A stretch of 64,000 bases of DNA. Origin: Corbicula japonica. Taxonomy: Eukaryota > Mollusca > Bivalvia > Venerida > Cyrenidae. Where the stretch lies: NCBI GenBank assembly GCA_038501625.1, contig JAZAYU010000170.1, positions 806,001 to 870,000 of the forward strand, given 5' to 3'. A program made the position numbers and the translations under genes. Below are positions 23,930 to 35,765 of the stretch, one piece after another (position 1 is the first letter of the stretch; each line of letters starts with the position of its first letter). The notes under the pieces are model-generated. The model saw nothing but the letters and a program-made list of their open reading frames with translations. It was not told the origin of the DNA and searched no databases.

Positions 23930-25465
23930 TTACAAATCGCTGTCATCGCTATCTTGTACATTCGGATCTTTCGTCTTCGAATCATTTGGCATTTCTTTTG
24001 GTGGCAAAATCGATCCATCAATTCCGTGTGTAGCGAGACCCTCATCCGCCGGCGCATTTATGGCTTCGTCTTTTGTATTACTTTGATCTTCGGTTGTCGG
24101 CAAGCTTTCGGTATTTTTCGATGAATCGTTTTCCTCCATCGTTTGTATACCGGAACCCCCATCCACCGGCGCACTGTTAATTTCGTCTTTATGATTACTT
24201 GGATCGTCGGTCGTCTTCTGCATGTTTTCGTCATCATTTTTCAATGCATCTTTTTCACCAATCGTTTGGATAGTGGAACCCTCATCCGCGGGAGCCATGA
24301 TTTCGCCGTTATCATAATTTGGATCGTCGGTCGTGAGCAAGTTTTTGTTATCATTTTCTGTTGTATTTCTTTCCGGTACTTCTGTTTCAATGCATTGAAC
24401 TGCAATTTCAAACAGTTCTTTACCCAATTGTTCCAGTTCGTCTTTATATTCAAGATATTGATAGTTGCCTTCATATACGCCATCATATCCGTAAAGAACA
24501 CCGAAGAGACATCCTGCTATCACTCCGGTGCTGTCACAATCGCCGCCATGGAACATCGCTCGGTGACACAATTCCCGCCATTTTCCGTCTGACGCTAGAA
24601 GGGCATCGTATGCTATCAGTGGAGCGTCATGTCCACTTGCTCCGCCCCAGTCATCGAAGCTAATCCAGGTGTAGAACTGGTCACGTTTTCTGACATTGTC
24701 GTGATCAGACGGAAAGAAAGGGTCACTCTTTCCATCGAAAATGTTCCGTAGACCAAGATAGGCTTTCCACTTTTCTCCAAAATAGGCCCAGCTTTCTAAG
24801 TTTTCTTCAACAGAAACGTTCGATGTCTTAACGTATTGTTTGGCATCTTCCAGCACATCGAGAAGTCCACGTCCCCATTCTTTTAATGGTTTGTCCTGGA
24901 CAGCATAGGATGTAAAAAGTGCTGATGCGAGGGAACCCAGGTATCCAGTTGGATGGTGATGGGTCATTCTACCTGACTCTATGCTCACTTTTATTAACGT
25001 GTCGAGGTTTTCAGGTTTTGGATAGCGCAAACCAATACACATGGATCGCATCGCCGCACCACATCCCCCTCCCCGAGGATTAAACGGGATTCCTCTGTAG
25101 CCGGAGTTAGACAACAATTTGCAACTCTGCATGCACGTAGGCCCTGGTGCTCTTAAGTTCATGTCACCCATACAGGTTACGTACTGGTAAGCCAGTTCTT
25201 TAAAAAGAGTGTCATCGTCATCGCAAACGCCGTTTTCCTTGAGAGCTCTTGCAGTGGCAATGTGCATGATGGTGTCATCACTAACCCTCCAGTCTGGTAA
25301 TTGAACCAACAATTCTCCAACACCTCCAAGATTATACTGCAACTCTTCGTGAATTCGTTCTCCGTTCCTTTCAAATTCCCATTCTCCGTTCTTATAGCCC
25401 AGTGCATCACCTACACCGCTGAGAACCATTCCGGCCATGTATCGGTCTTTTTTAAAATTTTCCAT
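23930..25465 (-). CDS. ARH2: ADP-ribosyl-arginine hydrolase with acidic tandem-repeat tail
   Basis: Single-exon ADPRH-family eraser, 511 residues; the first 360 cover the whole catalytic domain. Seen: SDDT (D63, D64), [18 protein letters not shown] (132-149), [17 protein letters not shown] (168-184), [14 protein letters not shown] (275-288) and HGGDCDST, where the residue between the two catalytic aspartates (D309, D311) is Cys rather than the usual Ser. About 150 extra C-terminal residues form three diverged units near 40 residues long, each with T-D/E-D, D/E-I, APxD-GS-like and acidic/Asn runs. The tail is predicted disordered, has no counterpart in human ADPRH, and its role is unknown. It lies tandem to ARH1, 2.9 kb upstream on the same strand. 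Confidence 0.95.
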   Translation of the reverse strand: MENFKKDRYMAGMVLSGVGDALGYKNGEWEFERNGERIHEELQYNLGGVGELLVQLPDWRVSDDTIMHIATARALKENGVCDDDDTLFKELAYQYVTCMGDMNLRAPGPTCMQSCKLLSNSGYRGIPFNPRGGGCGAAMRSMCIGLRYPKPENLDTLIKVSIESGRMTHHHPTGYLGSLASALFTSYAVQDKPLKEWGRGLLDVLEDAKQYVKTSNVSVEENLESWAYFGEKWKAYLGLRNIFDGKSDPFFPSDHDNVRKRDQFYTWISFDDWGGASGHDAPLIAYDALLASDGKWRELCHRAMFHGGDCDSTGVIAGCLFGVLYGYDGVYEGNYQYLEYKDELEQLGKELFEIAVQCIETEVPERNTTENDNKNLLTTDDPNYDNGEIMAPADEGSTIQTIGEKDALKNDDENMQKTTDDPSNHKDEINSAPVDGGSGIQTMEENDSSKNTESLPTTEDQSNTKDEAINAPADEGLATHGIDGSILPPKEMPNDSKTKDPNVQDSDDSDL

Positions 25466-25512
25466 GTTTATAACGGACTTGCTTGAAAGAAGTTCAACTC
25501 ATATATGAATGT

Positions 25513-25528
25513 AAAACGAAACTAATCC
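25513..25528 (+). promoter_or_regulatory. IRF-site-like motif upstream of ARH2
   Basis: AAAACGAAACTAATCC lies 48 bp before the ARH2 start. The AAACGAAACT core is shared with the two motifs upstream of ARH4. Confidence 0.4.
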
Positions 25529-26829
25529 TAAAATGTTGGGAATCCCAAGATTTCTACTTTCTCTTTTCAGGAATAGTTTATCTGTGTATAATAGTTTCCA
25601 CTGCGTACAACTTACATCAATACTAGACCATGTGTTTGTGTTAATAATATGTTCGCCTTGTTCTAATTTAAGATTTTCGAGAATTTTGTTGAACATTTTA
25701 ACGTCATCGCACGCTCTCGAAATGGAAACCATGGCGCGTTTTTCCTTGTTAACAAAAAATGAATATGAGTTGTGATAAGATAAATTTTTTTTATTAATCA
25801 TTGATTGATGGAAATGCAAGTAGCAAAATGTTTAGTAATGCAATTGTATATGAATTCGTTAGTAGCCTGGGCGTTTAACAAACTTTTGATAATATGGAAA
25901 CTGGGCAGATGTCAATCTTATCGTGCTGCAATGGACATTATTAACAGAAACACAATATATGCTGAAGATATATTCTTCAAATACATTTATTATTAGTTGT
26001 TGGTGTTTCTGCTTAAAGAAAATAATTTAAATATTTGGAATGACTACCATGTAAAAATTCACAAATTATGACAACCCGCATAGTGATTGTAGCCAAATAA
26101 TTGAATCATTAAATCACTTATTCTAGGATTAGTGCAAGGTAGAACCGTTAGAAGACTATTGCCGAAAAAATACCCAATATGCTTTTTTATGACTGCCCCG
26201 TAGAAATAACTTGATTAAATATGCACTACCATTTCCCATGTGCCATTTCCAATGGGGCAGTTCGATGCGGCAATTTGTGCACTTATTTAATTTATAACGT
26301 TTTTCAACGCTGGCCATTCCTTAGTAACTTGTACCCAGTAACACATTGAACTGCATGTTTCGTTAATTATTTGTGTTGAAAGAAAAGTATTTTCCTTAAA
26401 CAACTTAAACAAAAGTACCAGTTTTTGCTAAATCGTGACAATTTTAAGTTTGTACAAAATATTTTACTCATTATCAAATACAAAATAAATACAATGTCAT
26501 GTACTTTTTCATCAGAATTTGTATTAAATTGCGCATTCAGTTTGATTGATTGATTGATCGATTAATTGATTGTATTTGCACTTTAAAGCTCTTAAGATTT
26601 TAAACCGAGGTTAAGATGGTGATAAAGATATGCTTTTGATAGAAAGATGTGCGAGAGTCAAATATCTGAAAATATGTTTCTGTTACAAGTATAAGGCATG
26701 TGTAAATAAGGTTTCAAATACTTCTTTCCTTCATCTAATTCTAGACAAACTAACCAGTCTCATTGAAAAAAAACGTTTGCTAGAGAAAACAAAACTTTTA
26801 TCGCTTGTAATGAACATAGGCTTTTTTTA
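25529..26829. other. Intergenic, nothing recognised
   Basis: A 106-codon minus-strand frame at 25499-25819 overlaps the ARH2 promoter region and matches nothing I recognise. The rest is AT-rich. Confidence 0.5.
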
Positions 26830-28640
26830 CAGATGGTTCTTATGATAATTATTCTTTATGGACTTGTCAAGACCTAATAGAGTCGCTAACTTTCTTACTG
26901 GATAATATTTATGTTAGATTCGGTACTTCTATTTATAAACAAGTAATAGGCATCCCAATGGGTACTAATTGTGCACCCCTTGTTGCTGATCTGTTTTTAT
27001 ACTGTTATGAAAGAGTTTATGTTATCTCTTTCTACTGAACATCAAGATGATATTATTACAGCTTTTAACAACACCTCGAGGTACCTTGATGATTTATTAA
27101 ATATAGATAATAACCATTTTCCATTACTGGTTAATAAGATCTACCCTAAAGAACTACAACTTAATAAAGCGAACACTTCAGAAAAGCAAGCAAACTTTCT
27201 CGATCTAAATCTGTTAATTGAAAATGGTTATGTCAATACTAAAAATGTGAAATATGCATATCAGGAATCGCCACATTAAGAAAAAACAGCCTCCCCACAC
27301 AAATCAAGAAGAAGAGAGGGAGAGAGCATGGTTAATAAAATGATCAGTTTCAAAAGAGACACCACTAACAATTAACAAAAATGAGAACCTGAGGGGTTAC
27401 CGCCTTGGAACGGTCAGTGGCATATCAAATTGCCACTGGGGGTTTAAACCAGGTTCTAGGGTGCACCAACCTCACACTTGCCCCAACAGGTTCTCATATC
27501 ACAAAACAAATACACGTTGTCTTGGTGAAACAACTCCAACCCATATATTGGCTCAACAATGTTGCATGCAAAAGCACACAAACATATAAAACATAAGAAT
27601 CTAATAGCATTGAAAAGCCAATAAAACAAAATATATGATAAAGAGATGATTTTAATTTTAATATAGTAAATTTTCCGTTTTTAGACGGCGATGTTCCCCG
27701 TGCAACATCTTACGGGGTTTATATTTCACAGCTTGTTCGCTTTTCAAGAGCTTGCAACGATATTAATGATTTCAATGAACGTAATCTTTGCATTACAGAA
27801 AAACTTTTAAAACAAGGTTATCGGTATCACAAATTAAGGAAAACATTTTGCAAGTTTTATCGTCGATACCCAGATCTAATTCATAAATACAGGTGCAGTT
27901 TAAAATCACTATTGCAACAAGGTATTTCACAGCCAGTTTTTTATGGAGATTTAATTTATAAACTTAAGAAGATAAAGGGCAATGTTAATTTCTCCCGGTT
28001 ATTCGTAAACACCAACTGTAAATTTAAAAAGAAAGGTTACCAACATGATATTTTACAGCGCTCTGCATGCCTGGTGATTAACCCTTCTACAGTTGATCAT
28101 ATTGCTTACCTCTTTGGTTGCACGACGGTGGCAGGTTTTTAAGAGTTTAAAAGAACCTAGAAGCTCGATTTGTTTCTTTTATCCCTGTCATCTTGTTCTT
28201 GCTGATTTTACTCCAGGAGCTCTGGTCTCGGTAAGATCATTGAGTACCCGCTCTTTGGCTTTGCAATGGTATTAGATTCTTATGTTTTATATGTTTGTGT
28301 GCTTTTGCATGCACCATTGTTGAGCCAATAAGTGGGTTGGAGTTGTTTCACTAAGACAACTTGTATTTGTTTTGTGATATGAGAACCTGTTGGGGCAAAT
28401 GTGAGGTTGGTGCACCCTAGAACCTGGTTTAAACCCCCCAGTGACAATTTATTTGCCACTGACCGTTCCAAGGCGGTAACCACTCAGGTTCTCATTTTTG
28501 TTAATTGTTAGTGGTGTCTCTTTTGAAACTGATTATTTTATTAACCATGCTCTCTCCCTCTCTTCTTCTTGACTTTGTGGGGAGGCTGTTTTTTCTGAAT
28601 GTGGCGATTCCTGATATGCATATTTCACATTTTTAGTAAA
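26830..28640 (+). mobile_element. Degraded reverse-transcriptase element, probably Penelope-like (copy E)
   Basis: The most complete copy in the window. 26833-27246 encodes RT motifs (GIPMGTNCAPLVADLF and YLDDLL) across one frameshift near 27010. The frame is then interrupted by a nested insertion and resumes at about 27632-28140 (GDVPRATSYGVYISQLVRF, KLLKQGYRYHKLRKTF, ACLVINPSTVDH). A 500-bp 3' region follows, ending in atgcatatttcac, whose pieces recur elsewhere here at least eight times. Class is uncertain: no GIY-YIG domain is visible in this 5'-truncated copy. Confidence 0.65.
27247..27627 (-). mobile_element. 3' fragment of the same element inserted in reverse inside copy E
   Basis: Reverse complement of the element's own 3' end (about 28260-28635). 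AAAAT flanks both sides (27242-27246, 27628-27632) as a possible target duplication. It splits the RT reading region. Confidence 0.65.
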
Positions 28641-29297
28641 TGAATGCTTTACCTAATTTTCACTCAACAAAAGCGACGACCTTAAGTTCAATAAGATGAT
28701 AATGCCCATCATGCAACAACTTATATATGTTGAGTTGAAATATCTGTGTGATTTGCCAAGCTTTTAACAAGATAAAAAGATGCGATGAACATATTTAGGC
28801 TTCATAGCTTAACCGGTCATCTCCAGTTATAAACGGATTCAAAAACTAATTGCTTATGATAGTTCCACTGGAAAATTAAGCTATTCTATTAGTATGTTAT
28901 GAAATGTTTATCTGGGTCTCGGATATCTTGTCAATTATCATCGGGTGTTTTGTGCAAACAGTGCGCATCATTACTTCCGGGTTCGTAACAAGGCTGAAAG
29001 ATATTTCGCAAATGAATTTATATTTTTTCGTACTTATATATAATAAAGGAAATATATAATAAAGGAAATCCTAAGGCTTGTTAGGTTTCTGTTTAGGTAA
29101 CCATATGAATTTTGTCTTCTTTGATGTCTACCTTAATTATATCTTAAAATTTCCTAAGTTTTTTTTCTATATCAAACTAGCATCTCAAATTAATGTGTGC
29201 AGTTATAAACTTGACTAGCGTGTAATCTTTATAGGTTTTACAAGTTTACAAGTTTAACCTATTTTTTAAGAAAATGTGCTGAAATCAAGACAAACTG

Positions 29298-29568
29298 TTT
29301 ATAAATAGAGACATTTCATTTTCTAAAAAATCAGGTAATATGCTCTCTGGTCTTTGCTGTTTTCATTTTCGCAAGTTGAAGGTCGTTTTATAAATGGAGA
29401 CATTTCATTCTCTAAAAAATCAGGCAATATGCTCTCTGGTCTTTGCTGTTTTCATATTCGCAAGTTGAAGGTCGTTTTATAAGTAGAGACATTTCATTTT
29501 CCATAAAATCAGGCAATATGCTCTTTGGTTTTCGCTGTTATCATTTACGCAAGTTTAAGGTCGTTTTG
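29298..29568 (+). repeat. Three tandem units of about 89 bp
   Basis: Units start at 29298, 29387 and 29476, each with gagacatttcatt, aaatcaggnaatatgctct and cgcaagttgaaggtcgtttt. No gene is associated. 28641-29297 holds nothing recognised. Confidence 0.8.
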
Positions 29569-31053
29569 CATATAACACATAAATACCTCTCAATATTCAG
29601 CTCGTTTGGGGGTAGCTTCCATATAACAGTCAAAATAGATCGTTTACTTTAAGTATGACTCCTGCTTTATAAAAGTTCGCCTTCTGCGCCAACTGTGACA
29701 AGTATCACCTGTTAAAACTATATTTTAGTAACGTCTATCGTTTTCCCGTTAAGGACAAAAAGCCACTTTCTAAAACTTTTTTTTATTATTTTTTCTTCTC
29801 TAACATCAGAATCACCTCAATGAAAGATCAAAGAACAGCGTCATATAAACAAATGAGATCGTTTAAAAGGTTTTATGTTTTGTGTATTTTGTATTTAGAT
29901 ATTGCATTACGCATGACAAGTTGGAAATAACATTGACGTTGACATGTTTGATATGCCTTTCTATTTATTCCCATAAACAGACCTAATCAAATCGAGACTG
30001 CAATATGAATTTTCATATATATCTTATTCGGTGACTTTCAAAGTATCCTTTCTACCTTTTCAATCAATTTAATCTCTCGTGTCATGATTTATAGTTTATA
30101 TTTTATTCATTTTAAATTTTGAAGTAAATCTTTAACAAATCTATGAAAAATAGTCGATATCGTCGTATTTTAATGTAAGTCTATTTGTTCATGCAACACT
30201 AATAATAAGGTAATAAGTTAACAGTAGAATTGCTCCTTTAACAGTTTCATCGTTACATTGCCGATAAGACGGAAACGTCATCGAGTACCTACTATTTACT
30301 TTACTTTGCCATCAACTGGCATTTTTGCATTTTCTATTATGTGGGCGATTTGGAGACGTAGCAACTTGTAGATATTTGTTAAGAAAAGCTGACTGGGTTA
30401 AGAGTGAGGTTGATGCATCTTATTTCAAAAATCGGATATATACCCTGTCGAAAATATTATGTTAAATACTGAAGCTCGGCAGGTTTGCGTTTTCGTTATT
30501 TAGTTGTAGGTAGTTATTTCTTTCTTATTATTGTCTATGTGAAAATTTTGTTTACTGAGTGTGGCTTTTTAAATTCTCTATTGTATCATGTGTAAATGTA
30601 GAAACGATATCATCAATGTAGAAATTATCTAAAATTACCTAAACGATCTCATATTTATTGTAGTCCTGTTTATTGCACTCTTAGTGTTGGAAAATTCATT
30701 ATGTCTTAATACTTTTACCTCCCAAAACCTCTCAACGTTCTCACCTCACCCACACCAAATAGGGAGGGTAAATTATGACGATTAATGAAGTGACATAACT
30801 TAAACACATCAATTTTCACTTGTAATTCATGTGCTCATTCTGTTAAAATGGGTTATTTTTCAACTTGGTTACAACAAATGTTTGAAATATGCAAGTTAAA
30901 CTAAATTGTCGTTTGGTTTTGCTTATTGCAATCCTAATATTTCCTTTTGATTAATCAATGTTTTGATTATTAATTCTCAGTTACAACAAACATTAAAATG
31001 TCTTCACATCCCTTCACTCTCTTCTCTGTCGAACCTGACTTTACTTATTACAA
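29569..31053. other. Intergenic; faint RT-element remnant at about 30230-30560
   Basis: The order of catcgagtacctact, gcaacttgtagatatttgtt and gtgaggttgatgcatc parallels the RT-element 3' region, very diverged. Otherwise no gene. Confidence 0.4.
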
Positions 31054-32181
31054 TTAATGACAAGAGCGAACGACGATATCATACAAACTTTCGGCAACAT
31101 CTTCCAATCGTTTCCTATATTCAAGATGCTCGTAGTTACATTTAGGCACGCCCTTAAACCCATAAATTGCTCCGAATAGACATCCCGCGATAATGCCAGT
31201 GCTGTCACTGTCCCCTCCGTGAAGCATTGCGATGTTGCAAAGTCTCTCCCAATCGCCATCACATGCTAATATGGCGTCATAGGCGATCATTGGAGCATCA
31301 TGTCCGCTCGCTCCGCCGCTATTTTCGTAACTCAACATGCTGTAAAGCTGGTCACGCTTCATTGGGTTAACATAATCGGATGGAAACCGTGGTTGACTCG
31401 TCCCATCAAGAATATATCTTTGATTAAGAAAGTACTCCCATTTATCAACGAAGTAACCCCATGCTTTAACATTTTCGGAAACATGAAAGCCGTCGCACGA
31501 CTGTATGTAAGTTTTTGCCTTTGCTAGAGTTTTCATGAGACCATTACCCCATGTGTGGATAGGTCGTCCCTGAATTGCAAACGCAGTGAACAGAGCAGAT
31601 GCAAGCGAACCGAGATACCCATTTGGGTGATGGTGTGTCATTCTCCCAGCTTCTATGCTAACCTCAACTAAGTTGTCGACTTCAGAAGGTCTCGGATATC
31701 GTAGACCAATACACATCGATCTCATTGCGGCGCCGCAACCACCACCATTTGGGTTAAAGGGGATTCGGTAGCTGTATGGCGGGTTAAGCTCTTTACACAT
31801 ATCAATACAAGTATTTCCTGGGGCTCGCCCTTCCATATCGGACATGCATTGTTTATATTCACCAGCAATCAACATAAACAAATTCGCCTTGTCTTCACAT
31901 TGTCCATTTTTTACAAGGGCTTCTGCAGAAGCCAGATGCATTACTGTGTCATCGCTGAGAATCCACTGAGGTTTCTCTAAGTGTAAGCTTTGAAGTCCAC
32001 CAAGCGCTTTCAGTTCTCTATGAATTCGCATAGCAGAAGAACACGTTTCCCATTTGCCATTTTTGTATCCTAGAGAATCACCAACGCCTCCAAGGACCAT
32101 CGCCGCAATATACCGTTCCTTGCTGACCGAAAACAATGGGGTGCAGCCATTTAAATCCTTCTTTTGGTGGTTTGCAGCCAT
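31054..32181 (-). CDS. ARH3: ADP-ribosyl-arginine hydrolase (ADPRH family)
   Basis: Single-exon eraser of 375 residues. The extra 18 or so N-terminal residues before [20 protein letters not shown] are unique to this copy. Catalytic residues are intact: SDDT (D77, D78), [35 protein letters not shown] (Asn replaces the usual Thr), [14 protein letters not shown] and HGGDSDST (D324, D326, T328). It is most similar to ARH4 and forms a subgroup with it (shared [15 protein letters not shown] and HTWG.GLMKTL). It is transcribed away from the ART relic and ART3, and a textbook ISRE-like sequence sits 35 bp before its start codon. The name here does not imply human ARH3 (ADPRS) orthology; it is ARH1-type. 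Confidence 0.95.
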   Translation of the reverse strand: MAANHQKKDLNGCTPLFSVSKERYIAAMVLGGVGDSLGYKNGKWETCSSAMRIHRELKALGGLQSLHLEKPQWILSDDTVMHLASAEALVKNGQCEDKANLFMLIAGEYKQCMSDMEGRAPGNTCIDMCKELNPPYSYRIPFNPNGGGCGAAMRSMCIGLRYPRPSEVDNLVEVSIEAGRMTHHHPNGYLGSLASALFTAFAIQGRPIHTWGNGLMKTLAKAKTYIQSCDGFHVSENVKAWGYFVDKWEYFLNQRYILDGTSQPRFPSDYVNPMKRDQLYSMLSYENSGGASGHDAPMIAYDAILACDGDWERLCNIAMLHGGDSDSTGIIAGCLFGAIYGFKGVPKCNYEHLEYRKRLEDVAESLYDIVVRSCH

Positions 32182-32215
32182 TATTGTGTATTATTGTTCG
32201 TTCTTAATAAAATAT

Positions 32216-32237
32216 GAAATCGAAACCGAAACTTTGC
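32216..32237 (+). promoter_or_regulatory. ISRE-like promoter element of ARH3
   Basis: GAAATCGAAACCGAAACT is three perfect GAAANN units. On the gene's strand it reads AGTTTCGGTTTCGATTTC, an exact match to the vertebrate ISRE consensus. It is followed toward the gene by an AT-rich TATA-like stretch. Similar sequence, including the downstream TTTGC and CTTAAAATAG, occurs before ART3. Confidence 0.6.
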
Positions 32238-34461
32238 GTATTCTTAAAATAGACTAATTTTTGCAACAACTATTTTGACTAGATTTCGTTCAACCTAAAA
32301 TGATAAAAAAGTCAAGACTTTACTTTAAATAGTGATAATGTAATATAATGTCAATACAGTGACTTGTCGCAAATTTAAAAGTTATGATAAAGAACCAACC
32401 GTTGTTTGGCCTAACATAGATACATGTAGCAAGATATACGTATATAATATATTTAAATTTTATAGTATCGTTGTTAGTGCCGTGTGACGGCTGTAAAACG
32501 TCTCCTTGCAAATTCAGTCAATACTGTTGTCAAATACGTCCATTATAGGCTGTTCAGCACGATACACATATACGTATGTGTCAATATTGAGTTGCGCTTT
32601 ACCTGGAGCTAGGGGCGTGGACAGTTATTTGTACGTCCATTACTGCCAATGAACAAGCTTAATCAAACCGAACCCATACTATTGTGATTATTTGTCACTT
32701 TCGATGGCTCTATTGTTTATTTTCATCTAATAACAAACCATAGATAGGCGAATGTGCTGTTTGTACACCACACTTAGGTCTTAACTCATTATAGTTGTAA
32801 TTGCGCATGAGTGCTTCCATTTAAACAAATTAATAAAGGTTTTTTAACCAATCAATACCTGTTTTAAAGGTTTTGCAACTTTGTTACAGTTTGCATCTTG
32901 TGCTTTCACAAATTTACAGAAATTCGTCTACATACAGCTCCTCGTGTAGCAGAGTATCCCCCCCCCCCTGTGTTTTATACAGACTTGTTTAATACATATT
33001 GACAGTTGTGAGTGTGGAAAAAAAGAAAGAAACCAGTGATGTATTTAGTTAAAAGTGCACGCTAGAAGAAAAATACATGTACGTCTATTTAGCTATAGAA
33101 TTCGGCGACAAAAAAAGAGAGAAAATTGAAAAGTATTTTGTATTGGGATTCGCTTTCCTTTTTCAACCGTTCATACTCACGTTATGTACCAGAGGCGAAA
33201 ACAATGCCGCCGAGCTTATATTCAGAAAAGATAGAAGAGCCGCTGCATATTATTTCACGGGATTTCATGCCCGTATTTAAGGTAGAACGTCGGCGTTTAA
33301 CCAAACGGAAAACCGTCACCTTAATTTACATTCTTTTTTATTTTTACGCAAAAGTTAACCCGAAAACACATACTCTTTATATTTCAAAAATTTAACATCT
33401 GGCAATAACATATTAAAAATAAAGAGTATATAAAATAGTTTACTGTCTGCTTTCGCGTTTAAATTACGTCGAAGACAGTAGGGGTGCACTGAAAACAGTG
33501 CCTAAAAAGCTCGCAACGCGAAGATTATTTTGATATTATTTACATGGTTGTATGAAAATCAATATGTTTCCTAATGATTTTATTTCGTTTAGATAATTTA
33601 ATATGGGAACATAGGAAATCATTTTGTGTGGTTGATGCAGAAAAGTGGAGGCACATCGGTAACAAACTGTTGAAATTATCACTTAAAATGTATGGCATGA
33701 GGTTCGTAAAAGTATTCGCAGCAAACTTCTTATTATTAAATGTCGGTTTGGCACGAGCTATTGAAGTAAAATAGTCACGCTCTATTTTTCTTTTATGACC
33801 ATTGGCTATTTCTAAATTTTAACAAAAAAAGCGAAATATGCCTTATGCTAAGTCACACTCAGTGAACACAGCCTCGCTACTGCCCCAGTAAAGAAGATGA
33901 TGAACAAGAAGACGAATTAGACGAAAAATATAAATAAATAATATGACCTGTTTCAAAAATATAATTATAATGTTCTATTCAGGCCACTAGCTATTCCTGA
34001 ATGAAGAATTCAATAAGTTGCGGTTTAGTCCAACCAAGTGCCAGAAGCTGTAATAAAATTTAGTCGATATATCCTCGATCGCTATTGTGATTGCTACTCA
34101 TGTTGCATTTTTGCGCTTGGCTGTGATAAACAAGATTGATATTTATTTAGAATGCAGTACGTTAACATCGTTTGGCATTGTAGTGTACAGTTATTATAAA
34201 ATTCGCAAGCCCGGACCTTGGCTTCTGGGCGGTCTGGATAGTATCAAGTCAAGCCAATCATCTTCCTCTATCTGCTTGACTTTCTACGGAAGATAAACTT
34301 GAATTAAATTTAACAGGTAGACCTGATGGTTGTTTCCCTCTAACTGTTAGTATACACTATTAACTTATTCCTTTCACAAATACAAGTCTCAGACCGTTTG
34401 GAAATCGAAATATTTTACTAACGGACTGAAATAAGTACAATCTGCTCAAAGACATAATGAG
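32238..34461. other. Intergenic between ARH3 and the ART relic
   Basis: No convincing exon; short open frames only. A poly-C run lies near 32957. Confidence 0.5.
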
Positions 34462-34518
34462 GCCGTTTGTTAATGGCAGTGCCGTTTGTTAATGGCAGTG
34501 CCGTTTGTTAATGGCAGT
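34462..34518 (+). repeat. Three exact 19-bp tandem units
   Basis: gccgtttgttaatggcagt is repeated three times without mismatch, about 200 bp upstream of the ART relic. Perfect identity implies recent expansion. Confidence 0.95.
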
Positions 34519-34714
34519 AAAATCTCTATAAAAAGAAACAAGTAATTAAAACATTCCAAGTATGTTATTAATAGGTATATTATAATAAATATGTATATGG
34601 AATATAAACAGTTGTCTCTATGGAGAGGCGGAGTATGTTAATACGCGTATAAAGCATAAGCGCTATATAGTTTTCATCACATTTCTTTAATTATCACAAT
34701 AATGGCAGGGGGAC

Positions 34715-34978
34715 AACTTTTGTTTGGTCCTCAATCGTATCTTCGTCTGTCGTAGAGGAGAAGGCCTAAGTATTCCCTACATGTCGGCCTTAGAGCACGA
34801 CGTGTTCTTCACTGTAGACAACAGCGCCATATCTGACTGGCGACCGAGAGACATAGAAAATTCGCAAGGTAAACGAGAGAACCTACCCTGCTGGTGCAAA
34901 ATTTATGGTCACAGAACGATCAATGAACGAAGCTATGGTGAGCATTTCTTTAAAGTTGCTTCAAAACAAAAGCAGTGA
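34715..34978 (+). pseudogene. ART relic, C-terminal fragment only
   Basis: Encodes, across at least one stop and one frameshift, the end of an ART: a WSSIVSSSV segment (the serine motif), VFFTVDNSAISDWRPRDIEN and, in another frame, ERTYPAGAKF. The N-terminal ankyrin-like part and the catalytic arginine region are absent. The first glutamate of the ExE pair appears replaced. Oriented like ART3, 1.8 kb upstream of it, so probably the decayed tandem partner of ART3. Confidence 0.75.
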
Positions 34979-35765
34979 AAAGGGATCATAAATAAAATAA
35001 GACAGATATGCCTTGTATCTTTATGTCTTGCAAAATCACTATAGATTGTATTCAATAAAATATGCTATGCGTTTAAAGACACTGCTACAGTCCTAGAGGG
35101 CATACTATGATCTCCTTTTCCTGAATTTTGGTATATGCATTTTTTTCAGTAAGTACAGTAATCTGCCTAACATAACGTTTAATGTCAGACAAATGAAAAA
35201 ATACAAACAATACATATTTAAATTATTGAATAAGTAAATCTATGTTATCTTTTATGCGTTTTACAATACGTTTTTTAAGTTTGTGTTTACTATAGTTTTG
35301 TTTTGAGACTGTAGGTTGAGGCCTAGATCCAGAAGTCGTTTCCTGGAGGGCTGATAGTTATAGTGATGCTGCTGCTTTTAATGATGATCGATTGGTTGTG
35401 TTATTATTAGAATAATGGTGAGATAATATGTTAGTTGTGTGATTTATCAAGGCGTGATCAATCAAATTACTAATGAATCGATCTGTCATAAAACCCGAGA
35501 ATGGAGTAAAGTATGAAGGTGCTACGTCTTTAAATACTATAACTAAACAATATATTTTGGAAAAAAGCGTTTTAATAACTCGATCTTTGTTCATCATGCT
35601 AAAATTATTTTAATTGATTTTGGAAAGAATTTTTAAGTTTGTATGATTTCGAAGTATCAAGCAAGATAAAAATAGTTTATAGAAAACTAGAAATACGCAA
35701 ACAACTGAACGCTCTGAAGTGGAGCTTTTATAATCAAGAACACACAAACAGTATATTAATTAAGG
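34979..35765. other. Intergenic, nothing recognised
   Basis: AT-rich DNA without gene or repeat signals. Confidence 0.55.

Noticed and set aside
25499..25819. 106-codon minus-strand frame, briefly considered as a caspase-like fragment
   Set aside because: No catalytic motif, AT-rich composition, and overlap with the ARH2 upstream region; similarity is too weak to name.
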